From the NCBI GenBank assembly GCA_963717085.1, contig CAVQVM010000018.1:103064-167063 (forward strand): a DNA stretch of 64,000 nucleotides. Reading direction: 5' to 3'. Within the stretch, counting starts at the first letter, position 1. Every line of letters starts with the position of its first letter. The notes beneath the pieces are model-generated. The model did no database searches. It saw only the letters and a program-made list of their open reading frames with translations, and was not told the origin of the DNA. Position numbers and translations under genes: made by a program. Below are positions 25,017 through 33,404 of this stretch, piece by piece. This stretch comes from DASQUK01 sp963717085. Lineage in GTDB: Bacteria; Actinomycetota; Acidimicrobiia; Acidimicrobiales; VFJN01.

Positions 25017-26255
25017 TCAGGGGCGGCGGGCGGCGCCGCGTAGGACGCTCTCGCGCCCGAGCGTGAGTGCGGCGCGGGCGCCGACCTTGCGAACGATGTT
25101 CTCGTGCATCCACATGGGATCGAACAACGACCACGCCCGGATGTCGGCGGTGGGGCCATCGATGTGGACCTCGCCCGATCGGGCACCGTTGGCGAGCAGC
25201 CCCTTCAGGTCCCGCAGGAGCGCTGGGAAGTTCTGCCCGAGGTTGGAGGTGCTCGGCGGTGATTCGCGCAGCCAGGCCAGCTGGATGTTGTACTCGTCGC
25301 TGAAGCGGACGACGACGTTGATGTTGATCCACATCAACGCATCGAGCTTCTCGACACTGCTGGCGTCGGACCCGAGGACCGTCCGCCAGCCGGTTCGGAC
25401 CGCGGCGGGGAACGCCCCCATGATCGATGCCAGGAGCTCTTCCTTCGAACCGATCGTGCGATAGACGCTGCCGGTGCTGAGGTTGGCGGCCGCGGCGATG
25501 TCCCTGACGGTCGTGGCCTCGTAGCCCCTCCGGCCGAACTCCGCCCGGGCGACGGCTCGAAGCTGTGTGACCCGATCGTCCTCGGCCTCGTCGACCCTGT
25601 CCCAGGAGTCGATGACCCGTTGAGCGGCCTGGAACGCACTCGACCGGTCGAGATCGCGGTCCGCTGGCGGATGCACGGCGACGCCCTCGAGCATGATGCG
25701 ACACCTGAGCGCAGGCAGCCGTTCCGCGTCCCGGACGTCGCGGAACACGCCGAGGCTGATGTACAGCATGGTCTGGCAGAGCCGCTCGGCCAGCGTGTCC
25801 AGGTCGATCCCCGACCGGATGTAACCGTGGGCCCGGCCGGCGCGAAGCGTCTCGAGCATCGCCGTCTCGATCGCGGTCGGCGTGAGTTGTGCGACCCGCA
25901 CCAGTTGGTCGCCGGCGCCCGAGGGTGGTTCGTAGAAGCTCTGGAGCACGGCGGCGCGATGTCTGGCGCCGCAGGCGGCGATGGCGGCGCTGAGCGCCAT
26001 GATCCTCTCCGAGTCCGGCTCAGGCCCCTGCAGGTCGTCGAGCGCCCGCTTGGCGATGTCGTCCAGATCGGCGCGGTAGCGCTCGATGAGCTCGACGATG
26101 ATCGCTTCCTTGGACTCGAAGTGGTGATACAGGCTGCCGGGCAGGATGCCGCAGGCGTCCGCGATCTGCTGGACGGACGTCCTCAGCCCGGAGGAAGCGA
26201 ACAGCCTCGCGGCTGTCTCGAGGATCTCGGTTTTCCGCGCACCGTCTACCGACAC
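25017..26255 (-). CDS. tandem double-TetR regulator
   Basis: A 412-residue protein made of two complete TetR units in one frame. HTH 1 (residues about 8-55) is ILETAARLFASSGLRTSVQQ to GILPGSLYHHFESKE; HTH 2 (about 228-275) is LRAVARAEFGRRGYEATTVR to NLSTGSVYRTIGSKEE. Each is followed by its own helical ligand domain. Single TetR proteins are about 200 residues, so one chain mimics a dimer. The GTG at 26255 has GGGAG upstream. It is divergent from the molybdenum hydroxylase large subunit, and the gap holds two different motif types, either of which could be its operator. The long open frame upstream of 26255 is antisense to the hydroxylase gene and not coding. Confidence 0.85.
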   Translation of the reverse strand: MSVDGARKTEILETAARLFASSGLRTSVQQIADACGILPGSLYHHFESKEAIIVELIERYRADLDDIAKRALDDLQGPEPDSERIMALSAAIAACGARHRAAVLQSFYEPPSGAGDQLVRVAQLTPTAIETAMLETLRAGRAHGYIRSGIDLDTLAERLCQTMLYISLGVFRDVRDAERLPALRCRIMLEGVAVHPPADRDLDRSSAFQAAQRVIDSWDRVDEAEDDRVTQLRAVARAEFGRRGYEATTVRDIAAAANLSTGSVYRTIGSKEELLASIMGAFPAAVRTGWRTVLGSDASSVEKLDALMWININVVVRFSDEYNIQLAWLRESPPSTSNLGQNFPALLRDLKGLLANGARSGEVHIDGPTADIRAWSLFDPMWMHENIVRKVGARAALTLGRESVLRGAARRP

Positions 26256-26308
26256 ACGACGTCCACTCCCTAGCGTGCCGACCTGTCGGCGCGACGGTAC
26301 TGAACGGT

Positions 26309-26318
26309 GAACAGATGG
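26309..26318 (+). promoter_or_regulatory. shared GAACA motif in the divergent TetR/hydroxylase gap
   Basis: GAACAGATGG, the fourth copy of the motif also found at 17852, 19196 and 21779. It lies 54 bases upstream of the double-TetR start and 112 bases upstream of the hydroxylase start. Confidence 0.4.
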
Positions 26319-26397
26319 TGGCTCCAGCCATCGCCGCGCCAGGTCGGGCCGCACTGGTGAAGGGCCGACGTCGGCACGGCGGGGGAGCGGCGTCCCT

Positions 26398-26417
26398 GTG
26401 CTAAGCAGTTGCTCAGC
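26398..26417. promoter_or_regulatory. palindromic operator candidate before the hydroxylase gene
   Basis: GTGCTAAGCAGTTGCTCAGC, with GCTAAGCA/TGCTCAGC arms matching at seven of eight positions. It ends three bases before the ATG and matches 30133-30152 at 17 of 20 bases. Confidence 0.55.
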
Positions 26418-26420
26418 CCT

Positions 26421-28754
26421 ATGTCCGACCCGATCCCCGGCGCCACGAGGTATGCGGGCAGCCGCGTGCAGCGCGTGGAGGACCCCCGGCTGCTGGCGGG
26501 GCGGGGGACGTTCGTCGACGACGTCGTGCGGTCGGGCATGCTCCACGCCTGCTTCGTCCGCAGCACGCTCGCTCGGGCCCGCGTCCTGGACATCGACACC
26601 TCCGAGGCGGCGGCGCTGCCGGGCGTCCATGCAGCCTTCGTGGCTGCCGATCTCAACCCCGGCGTGCATGAAGTCTGGTTCACCGGGGACGGGGAGCAGT
26701 CGCCCCGGACGCCCCTTCCGCCGCTGGCCGACGAGGAGGTGCGCTTCGTCGGCGATCCCGTGGCGTTGGTGGTCGCGGCGAGCCGGTACATCGCCGAGGA
26801 CGCCGCGGAGCTGGTCGTGGTCGACTACGACCCATTGCCGCCGGTCGTGGACTATGTCGGCGCTCCCGAGCGGGACGAGCTGGTGCACGCCGGGTTCGCT
26901 CGGAACCTCGCGGGCGAGCTGCAGGGTGGCTCCGCCGAGCAGGTGGACGAGGTGCTGGCGTCGGCGCCCCACACGGTGGAGCACACGATCTACCAGCAGG
27001 CGTACGCCGCGGTACCGATCGAGACCCGGGGCATGGTCGTCGAGTGGGAGCCGGCGACCGGGGAGCTGACGATCTGGGCGGCCACCCAGTCACCGCACGA
27101 GGTGCGGTCGGTCTGCTCACGCGCGCTGGGCCTTCCAGAGCACCGCATCCGGGTCATCATGCGTGACACGGGCGGTGGCTTCGGTCAGAAGGTCGTGCCG
27201 CAGCGCGAGGAGCTGTGCCTCATGCTGGCCGCGTCCAAGGTGCCTGGCGCCGTCAAGTGGATCGAGGACCGCCGGGAGAACCTGCTGGCTGCGGGGCAGG
27301 CCCGGCACGAGCACGCCACGGTGCGCATGGCCTTCGACGACGACGGCACGCTCCTCGCCGCCGCGATCGACCACACCCAGGACGTCGGCGCCTATCCGGT
27401 GCCGTGGCCGGTCGTCCCCGGCGCCGCCGTGGGGATGATCTTCCCCGGGCCCTACCGCATCCCGGCGACGGCCTTCTCCCACCGGTCGGTGTTCTCCAAC
27501 ACCGTGGGCCGCACGGCGTACCGCGGGCCGTGGATGTTCGAGTCGGTCGCTCGAGAGGTGGTCCTCGATGTCGCCGCCCGCCGGCTCGGCATCGACGCTG
27601 TCGAGCTGCGCCGGCGGAACATCCTGCGCGCCGACGAGCTGCCCTACCAGAACGGCAACGGCCTGCCGTACGCGGACATCTCGCCGGCCCAGACCCTGGA
27701 GCAGGCCCTCGAGCTTCTCGGCTACGAGGAGTTCCGGCGGGAGCAGGCGGCGGCCAGGGCCGAGGGCCGGTACCTGGGCGTGGGCACGTGCAGCTACGTC
27801 GAGCCCACCACCCCGGGCCAGAACCACTACGCCAGCGAGGGCGCGACGATCCGCATCGAGCCGTCCGGAACGGTCAACGTCTACGTTGCCGGCGGGTCCA
27901 CCGGCAACAGCCTCGAGACCGCCGCCGTCCAGCTGACCGCCGACGCGCTTGGCGTGCCGATCGACCACGTCCACGCCGTCCAGGGCGACACGGCGTTGAC
28001 GCCATACGGCGCCGGCACGGGCGGCAGTCGCAGCGGATCGATGATCGCCGGGGCGGTCGCGGCGACGGCGTCGGTGCTACGCGACAGGTTGGCGGCAATA
28101 GCCGCACACCGGCTCGAGGCGGCGCCCGACGACATCGACGTGGCCGGCGGCCGGGCCTTCGTGCGCGGCACACCGGCGGCCGGCGTCACCGTGGCCGACC
28201 TGGCCGCGATCGCCTACCACCAGACGCACCTGCTGCCCCCGGGCATCCCGGCCGGCCTCGAGGCGAGCGAGCGCTACACGACATCGCCCCTGCCGAACTG
28301 GGCGAATGCCACGCACGTCTGCACCTGCGAGGTCGACATCGCCACCGGCACCGTACGGTTGCTGCGCTACATCGTCAGCGAGGACTGCGGGCCGATGATC
28401 AACCCGGCCGTCGTCGAGGGCCAGATCGCCGGTGGCACGGCGCAGGGAATCGGCGGCGCCCTGCTGGAGGAGCTGGCCTACGACGACATCGGGAACCCGA
28501 TCACGACGACGTTCATGGACTACCTGCTGCCCACGGCGGCCGAGGTGCCGGTGATCGAGTACGGCCACGTCGTCACACCGGGACCGGGCCCCGGCGGCTA
28601 CAAGGGCGTCGGCGAGGGCGGGGCCATAGGCGCACCGCCGGCGGTGATCAACGCCGTCGCCGACGCTCTGTCACCGTTCGGCGTGACCGTCGACCGGCTG
28701 CCGCTGAGCCCGGAGGCGGTGATGCGCCTCGTCGAGCGGTCGGCCGCCGGCTGA
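26421..28754 (+). CDS. molybdenum hydroxylase large subunit (xanthine dehydrogenase/CoxL family)
   Basis: A 777-residue molybdopterin-binding subunit. It opens GSRVQRVEDPRLLAGRGTFV, as in CoxL, and has the GGGFGQK cofactor loop in MRDTGGGFGQKVVPQ and the catalytic Glu in GVGEGGAIGAPPAV near the C terminus. The active-site loop reads AYRGPWM, unlike AYxCSFR of true CO dehydrogenase or AYRGAGR of the form II group, so CO is unlikely as substrate. It hydroxylates some carbon compound with water as oxygen donor and works with the FeS and FAD subunits encoded convergently. No ribosome site is visible before the ATG. Confidence 0.88.
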   Translation: MSDPIPGATRYAGSRVQRVEDPRLLAGRGTFVDDVVRSGMLHACFVRSTLARARVLDIDTSEAAALPGVHAAFVAADLNPGVHEVWFTGDGEQSPRTPLPPLADEEVRFVGDPVALVVAASRYIAEDAAELVVVDYDPLPPVVDYVGAPERDELVHAGFARNLAGELQGGSAEQVDEVLASAPHTVEHTIYQQAYAAVPIETRGMVVEWEPATGELTIWAATQSPHEVRSVCSRALGLPEHRIRVIMRDTGGGFGQKVVPQREELCLMLAASKVPGAVKWIEDRRENLLAAGQARHEHATVRMAFDDDGTLLAAAIDHTQDVGAYPVPWPVVPGAAVGMIFPGPYRIPATAFSHRSVFSNTVGRTAYRGPWMFESVAREVVLDVAARRLGIDAVELRRRNILRADELPYQNGNGLPYADISPAQTLEQALELLGYEEFRREQAAARAEGRYLGVGTCSYVEPTTPGQNHYASEGATIRIEPSGTVNVYVAGGSTGNSLETAAVQLTADALGVPIDHVHAVQGDTALTPYGAGTGGSRSGSMIAGAVAATASVLRDRLAAIAAHRLEAAPDDIDVAGGRAFVRGTPAAGVTVADLAAIAYHQTHLLPPGIPAGLEASERYTTSPLPNWANATHVCTCEVDIATGTVRLLRYIVSEDCGPMINPAVVEGQIAGGTAQGIGGALLEELAYDDIGNPITTTFMDYLLPTAAEVPVIEYGHVVTPGPGPGGYKGVGEGGAIGAPPAVINAVADALSPFGVTVDRLPLSPEAVMRLVERSAAG

Positions 28755-28760
28755 CGTCCT

Positions 28761-29237
28761 TCACTCGCCGCTGGAGCCCGCCGCCTGGCGGGCGGCGGCG
28801 AGGATGCCCTGGTAGCCGGTGCACCGGCACAGGTTTCCGGCCAAGCCGTGGCGGATCTGCTCGTCGGTCGGGTCGGGGTTGTCGCGCAGGAAGGCTGTCA
28901 CCGACACCACGAACCCGGGCGTGCAGAACCCGCATTGCAGCCCGTGGCAGTCGCGGAACGCCTGCTGAACCGGCGAAAGCCCGCCGTCCGCCGATCCCAG
29001 CCCCTCGACGGTGGTGACCTCGGCGCCGTCGGCTTGCACGGCGAACACCAGGCACGCCCGCACGGCGGCGCCGTCCAGCAGCACCGTGCAGGCGCCGCAC
29101 ACACCGTGCTCGCACCCGAGGTGGGTGCCGGTCAGTCGGCAGCGCTCCCGGAGGAAGTCCGCGAGGGTGAGCCGGGGCTCGACCGAGGCCTCCCGGAGCT
29201 GGCGGTTCACGGTCACCCGGATGTCGGCCTCAGGCAT
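28761..29237 (-). CDS. molybdenum hydroxylase (2Fe-2S) subunit
   Basis: A 158-residue small subunit carrying both clusters. The plant-ferredoxin-like cluster is CEHGVCGACTVLLDG with a fourth Cys in VRACLVFA, and the helical domain cluster is GLQCGFCTPGFV plus NLCRCTGYQGI. It relays electrons from the molybdenum centre to FAD. Its stop is six bases from the stop of the large subunit gene on the other strand, and its start overlaps the end of the FAD subunit gene by eight bases. The split of the three subunit genes over both strands is unusual. Confidence 0.93.
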   Translation of the reverse strand: MPEADIRVTVNRQLREASVEPRLTLADFLRERCRLTGTHLGCEHGVCGACTVLLDGAAVRACLVFAVQADGAEVTTVEGLGSADGGLSPVQQAFRDCHGLQCGFCTPGFVVSVTAFLRDNPDPTDEQIRHGLAGNLCRCTGYQGILAAARQAAGSSGE

Positions 29238-30105
29238 CGAGCGCCTCCTTCCCCGCGGCGGCCCAGGCGCGCGCCACCATCACCGCACCGATCCGGGTCC
29301 GGTAGGCGGACGAGCCGTGGAGGTCCGACGGAACCGCGTCGAGGTCGGCGACGGCCAGCCGCCCGACCTCCAAGGGATCGAGGTCGGCCACCGCAGCACC
29401 GCTCGCGGCCGCCTCTGCCTTGGCCGCCCGGACCGGCGTGGGCCCGAGGCCGATGAGCCCGATGCCGCAGCGGCGGACGTGGCCATCACCATCGAGCTCG
29501 ACGGCCACGGCGGCGCCGGCGATGGCGAAGTCCCCGTGTCGGCGGGCGAGCTCTTCGACTCCGAAGCCGCAGCGCCCCGACCACACCGGGAACGTCACGC
29601 CGGTCAGCAGCTCGTCGGGTTCGAGCGCCGTGCCCCAGAGGCCGGTGAAGAACGCGCCGGCTGGGATCCGGCGCGTCCCGCGCGGAGAGACCGCCTCGAG
29701 CTCGGCGTCGAGAGCGACGGCCACGGCCGGGTACTCGGCCGCCGGATCGGCGTGGGCCAGCGACCCGCCGATGGTGCCTCGGTTGCGGATCTGGAAGTGC
29801 CCGACGAACGGCGTCGCCCGGGCGAGCAGCGGGACGCCGGCGGCCACATCGGCGCTGTGCTCGACCGCAGCGGCGGTGATGCCGGCGCCGATCCAGACCT
29901 CACCGGCGCGGCGCTCGATGCGACGCAACCCGTCGATCCGCGCGATGTCCACGAGGTGCCCGAACACGGTGAGGCGCAGCGCCAGCATCGGGATGAGGCT
30001 CTGACCGCCGGCGAGCACCTTGGCCTCGTCGCCGAGCTCGGCGAGCAGGCGGACCGCCTCGGTCGCCGTCTCGGGCCGGTGGTAGTCGAACGGGGCGGGC
30101 TTCAT
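29230..30105 (-). CDS. molybdenum hydroxylase FAD-binding subunit
   Basis: A 291-residue CoxM-type flavoprotein. FAD motifs are AKVLAGGQSLIPMLALRLT and RNRGTIGGSLAHADPAAEYP, both highly conserved; the C-terminal CO_deh_flav_C part begins near FGVEELARRHGDFAIAG. It passes electrons from the FeS subunit to an acceptor. It is first in the minus-strand pair and divergent from the SDR gene at 30176, with the shared palindrome in the 70-base gap between them. Confidence 0.93.
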   Translation of the reverse strand: MKPAPFDYHRPETATEAVRLLAELGDEAKVLAGGQSLIPMLALRLTVFGHLVDIARIDGLRRIERRAGEVWIGAGITAAAVEHSADVAAGVPLLARATPFVGHFQIRNRGTIGGSLAHADPAAEYPAVAVALDAELEAVSPRGTRRIPAGAFFTGLWGTALEPDELLTGVTFPVWSGRCGFGVEELARRHGDFAIAGAAVAVELDGDGHVRRCGIGLIGLGPTPVRAAKAEAAASGAAVADLDPLEVGRLAVADLDAVPSDLHGSSAYRTRIGAVMVARAWAAAGKEALDA

Positions 30106-30132
30106 AGCGAGTGCGGCGGCACGGTACCAGGC

Positions 30133-30152
30133 GTGCTAAGCACTCGCCCAGC
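30133..30152. promoter_or_regulatory. palindromic operator candidate, second copy
   Basis: GTGCTAAGCACTCGCCCAGC, matching 26398-26417 at 17 of 20 bases and starting with the perfect palindrome GTGCT-A-AGCAC. It could control both the FAD/FeS subunit genes and the SDR gene. Confidence 0.55.
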
Positions 30153-30175
30153 ACCGGGGAGCGGGAGGGAGACCG

Positions 30176-30925
30176 ATGGGAGAGCTCGACGACAGGGTGG
30201 CGGTCATCACCGGCGCCGGGTCGGGAATGGCGCGAGCGGCAACCGGGGTGTTCGTGCGGGAGGGTGCGAGGGTCCTCGCCGCCGACATCAGCGGGCGCGA
30301 GGACGAGACGGCCGCCGCGTTGGGCGACACCGTCGTGCCCTTCCATGTCGACGTCGTCGACGAGGTCCAGGTCGAGGCCATGTTCGCCGCCGCCTTGGAG
30401 GCCTTCGGGCGGGTCGACGCAGTGCTGAACGTGGCGGGGATCGGCGGGGCGCAGCCGGTTGCCGACGTGACGCTCGACGACTACGACCGCATCATGGCCG
30501 TCGACCTGCGCGGCGTCATGCTCGGGACCAAGCACGGCATAAAGACGATGGTTCCCACCGGCGGCGGCGTGATCCTGAACTGGTCGTCGATCGGCGGCAT
30601 GAACGGCTCGCGCCTCCCGACCAGCGTCTATTCGGCCGCCAAGGCGGGTGTCATCGCCTTTACCAAGGCCGCCGCCATCGAGTACGGCGAGCAGGGCATC
30701 CGGGCCAACGCCATCTGCCCGGGCTTCATCGAGACCGAGATGTCCGGCGGGAAGGGCGCGGCGGCGCGGTTCCCCGCCCTGGTCGCCGGCTCGGCGCTGA
30801 AGCGGGCCGGCCAGCCCGAGGAGGTGGCCGAGCTGGCGTCGTTCCTGGCCTCGGACCGGGCCGCCTACATCACCGGCGCGGTCATCCCCATCGACGGCGG
30901 CACCACCGCCAGCCTGCCGAGCTGA
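30176..30925 (+). CDS. short-chain dehydrogenase/reductase
   Basis: A 249-residue classical SDR. Motifs: VAVITGAGSGMARAATGVFV (the third Gly of TGxxxGxG is Ala), NVAG in AVLNVAGIGGA, the catalytic Ser in ILNWSSIGGM, YSAAKAG for Tyr-Lys, and the ICPGFIETEM segment. It ends AAYITGAVIPIDGGTTASLP. GGAGGG precedes the ATG. It shares its promoter region with the hydroxylase subunits, so it likely handles the same substrate family. Confidence 0.92.
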   Translation: MGELDDRVAVITGAGSGMARAATGVFVREGARVLAADISGREDETAAALGDTVVPFHVDVVDEVQVEAMFAAALEAFGRVDAVLNVAGIGGAQPVADVTLDDYDRIMAVDLRGVMLGTKHGIKTMVPTGGGVILNWSSIGGMNGSRLPTSVYSAAKAGVIAFTKAAAIEYGEQGIRANAICPGFIETEMSGGKGAAARFPALVAGSALKRAGQPEEVAELASFLASDRAAYITGAVIPIDGGTTASLPS

Positions 30926-30995
30926 CCCGGAAGACGGGCGGTCGGTAGCGCGGGCCACGCAGGCATCGTGCGGGCCGGGGAATGACCGACGGCCG

Positions 30996-31465
30996 ATGGT
31001 GGAGCTCGCCGTCACGCCCGACCGGCGCTGGAACGCGACCACCGCGGAGCTGTTGGCGGCTACCACTGCGGCCGGGTTCTCGGCCCTCGGTGCGTTCGCG
31101 GACCGGGCCGGCCCGGATGTGCGACAGCTCTACGACGACGCGCAGGTCCGCTGCCACGAGATGCTGGCCCTGGTGGTCAGCGACGACGACGGTGAGACCA
31201 TCAGGTCTGCGCAGGCGCTTGCCGGCGCCGCCGCCGTCATGGGCCGAGTGGGTGCTCATGGTCTTGCGCTGCCCGCTGACCGCGGAGACGGCGCCCATCG
31301 CAGCGGTCCGCCGCCATCATTGCCGAGGCGGGTGCCGCCATGGCGGTGGAGTTCAGCCCGCTCGGCCCGATCTCGTGGGTCCGCAGCGCCCTCGGTGTCG
31401 TCGGCCCCGTTGACAGCGCGATCAGCGCGGTGAATCGGGTGTTCGGGCGACTCGGTGATCGATGA
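30996..31465 (+). pseudogene. sugar phosphate isomerase/epimerase-like TIM-barrel remnant
   Basis: Three frames carry consecutive pieces of one AP-endonuclease-2-like TIM barrel. The start is MVELAVTPDRRWNATTAELL to QALAGAAAVMG; then AEWVLMVLRCPLTAETAPIA; then SAAIIAEAGAAMAVEFSPLG to RVFGRLGDR. Two frameshifts, near 31240 and 31305, separate them. Even when joined the product is about 155 residues, against about 270 for the family, so the C-terminal half is also missing. Its last stop overlaps the next gene by ATGA, which suggests a formerly intact operon. Confidence 0.6.
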
Positions 31466-32043
31466 CAGAGCGCCGTAGCCTGGCGGGGGTGCGCAGCCTG
31501 CGCTGGTGGTCGCTTCTCCTGGTTCCCGGTGGCTTCGTCGCGGGTCACGAGCTGGGTTACGCAGCGGCGTCGCTGCTCGGGGCTACGCCCGGTGCCGCTG
31601 GCCATGGCTACCTGGCGGTGGTCGTACTGGTCGGGGTGCCGTTCGCGTGCGCGGCGGCGATCCGGGCGTTCCTGGCTGGCCTGCGCGCCGAGGTCCCACC
31701 GGTGGGGTGGCCCGCGTTGGCGTCGGCCCAGGTCACACTGTTCGTGGCGGTCGAGCTGGCCGAACACGGGGCGGCCGGGCTCGGACCGGCGGAGACGTTG
31801 GCCCAACCGGCGGTGTTGCTGGGCCTCGTCGCGCAGGTGGGGGTGGCCGCGCTCCTGCATCTCATGGTGCGCAGTTCGCACCAGGCCGGTGCGGCGCTGG
31901 CGTCCGCGCGGCGTCGGGGTCCGACGCCGCTGGTGCGCGCCAGCTGGCGTTCCGGGCGAGCAGCATCGGTCGCCGTGATCGTGCCGGTGAGCTCGTTGTC
32001 GCGGCGAGGCCCACCTCGGCGGGTGATCGTTCCCTGCCCCTGA
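31462..32043 (+). CDS. multi-pass membrane protein of unknown function
   Basis: A 193-residue protein with about four hydrophobic helices, including WWSLLLVPGGFVAGHELGYA and VVLVGVPFACAAAIRAFLA, then a basic, Ser/Arg-rich tail outside the membrane. His residues in HELGY and ELAEHG may be functional. I do not recognise the family. It is followed by DsbB and TlpA/DsbA-like genes on the same strand, so a role in the envelope, in thiol or metal handling, is possible. Confidence 0.6.
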   Translation: MTERRSLAGVRSLRWWSLLLVPGGFVAGHELGYAAASLLGATPGAAGHGYLAVVVLVGVPFACAAAIRAFLAGLRAEVPPVGWPALASAQVTLFVAVELAEHGAAGLGPAETLAQPAVLLGLVAQVGVAALLHLMVRSSHQAGAALASARRRGPTPLVRASWRSGRAASVAVIVPVSSLSRRGPPRRVIVPCP

Positions 32044-32134
32044 AACCGTTTGCCCGTCGGCGGGCCGCAGTGGCGGTTCCGAGGCGCGGCTACGCCGTTC
32101 GCTCTGCGCGCCAGCGTGCGCTCGAAGGAAGCCA

Positions 32135-32674
32135 TTGTCGACAGATCAAGTCAGCCTGTTCCTCGCGTTGCTCGCCCTGCTCGCGCAGACCGCCACCGTG
32201 GTGCTCGTCGCGGCGCTGGTGGTCCGCGCCGCGCGACCGGCGACTGGCTGGGCCGCCGGCCTCCTCGACGCGGTGCGGCCGGTCGCCCTCGGGGTGGCGG
32301 CCGTCGTGGCGATCGTGTCGATGCTGGGCAGCCTGTACTACTCGGAGGTTGCCAACTTTCCGCCCTGTCGTCTGTGTTGGTTCCAGCGCATCGGGATGTA
32401 CCCGCTGGCCGTGATCCTGCCGCTCGCGGCCTGGCGCCGCGACTGGGCCGTGCGGTGGTACGCGTTGCCGCTGGCCGTGGGCGGGGGCCTGGTGTCCGTC
32501 TACCACGTGTTGATCGAGCGCTATCCGTCACTCGAGTCGGGCTCGTGCGATCCCACCAACCCCTGCTCGATCATCTGGGTCGAGCGGTTCGGGTACCTCA
32601 CCATTCCGACGATGGCGCTGTCGGGGTTCGCCCTGATCGCCGTCCTACTCTTGCTTCCCAAGGAGACCCCATGA
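32135..32674 (+). CDS. DsbB/BdbC family disulfide bond formation protein
   Basis: A 179-residue quinone-linked thiol oxidase with four helices. The first redox pair is in FPPCRLCWFQRIGMYPLAVI, the classical CxxC plus WFQR motif of DsbB; the second pair is in GSCDPTNPCSIIW in the second extracytoplasmic loop. It reoxidises a DsbA-like partner, which is encoded next with an ATGA overlap. A TTG start at 32135 with GAAGGAAG upstream is the best choice. Confidence 0.93.
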   Translation: MSTDQVSLFLALLALLAQTATVVLVAALVVRAARPATGWAAGLLDAVRPVALGVAAVVAIVSMLGSLYYSEVANFPPCRLCWFQRIGMYPLAVILPLAAWRRDWAVRWYALPLAVGGGLVSVYHVLIERYPSLESGSCDPTNPCSIIWVERFGYLTIPTMALSGFALIAVLLLLPKETP

Positions 32675-33357
32675 CCCGCTCATCCGCCCCTGTCACGCGC
32701 CGGCGGGCCGCCAAGCAGAGTCGCACCCCGTACTTCGTGATCGCCGCCATCGCGGCCGCCGTGCTCGTCGCGCTCGTGGTGGCATTGGCGGCCGGTGGGG
32801 GCGACGGTGACAACGCCGCCACCGACGGCGGCAACGCCGACCCGGCGACGACCGGCACCGTCACTGTGTCGGGGAACCCGCTCCCGCAGTTCACCGACAC
32901 GGCCGGCGACCCCGGGGTGGGCATGACCCTGCCCACCCTCGAGGGCCACGACCAGAGCGGTGCACCGATGACGATCGGGGCCGACGGCCGCCCCACGATG
33001 ATCATGTTCGTCGCCCACTGGTGCCCGCATTGCCAACGGGAGGTGCCGGTCGTGCAGCAGTGGGTAGACGACGGCCGCCTCCCTGAAGGAGTCGACCTGG
33101 TGTCGGTGTCCACGGCCATCGACCCCAACCGCCCCAACTACCCACCCGACGCGTGGCTGGCCGACGAGGGCTGGACCGCGCCCGTGCTCGTCGACGCCGA
33201 CAACAGCGCGGCTCAGGCGGTCGGGCTGTCCGCCTATCCGTTCTTCGTCGCCATCGACGGCAGCGGCACCGTCGTCCTGCGGACCACCGGCGAGCTCACG
33301 ACCGACCAGCTCGACGCCATCGCGTCGACCCTCGCACAGCCGGCAACGGGCGGGTGA
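32671..33357 (+). CDS. membrane-anchored thioredoxin-like protein (TlpA/DsbA partner)
   Basis: A 228-residue protein with an N-terminal anchor (TPYFVIAAIAAAVLVALVVA), a low-complexity Gly/Asp/Thr linker, and an extracytoplasmic thioredoxin fold. The active site is AHWCPHCQREVPVVQQW, and the cis-Pro is in LSAYPFFVAIDGSG. WCPHC is a DsbA-like dipeptide on a TlpA-like scaffold. Its overlap with the DsbB gene supports an oxidising role, possibly in maturing exported proteins such as the oxidase subunits. Confidence 0.9.
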   Translation: MTRSSAPVTRRRAAKQSRTPYFVIAAIAAAVLVALVVALAAGGGDGDNAATDGGNADPATTGTVTVSGNPLPQFTDTAGDPGVGMTLPTLEGHDQSGAPMTIGADGRPTMIMFVAHWCPHCQREVPVVQQWVDDGRLPEGVDLVSVSTAIDPNRPNYPPDAWLADEGWTAPVLVDADNSAAQAVGLSAYPFFVAIDGSGTVVLRTTGELTTDQLDAIASTLAQPATGG

Positions 33358-33404
33358 CCCCGCCCGACGCGATCTCACACCCGGCCGCCCGTCGACGCCG
33401 GGGA

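Noticed and set aside
26256..26984. N-terminal extension of the double-TetR frame
   Set aside because: The open frame continues upstream but runs antisense to the well-supported hydroxylase gene and has no ribosome site or conserved content.
26421..30105. Aerobic CO dehydrogenase (coxLMS)
   Set aside because: Subunit architecture fits, but the active-site loop is AYRGPWM rather than AYxCSFR, so CO oxidation is not supported.
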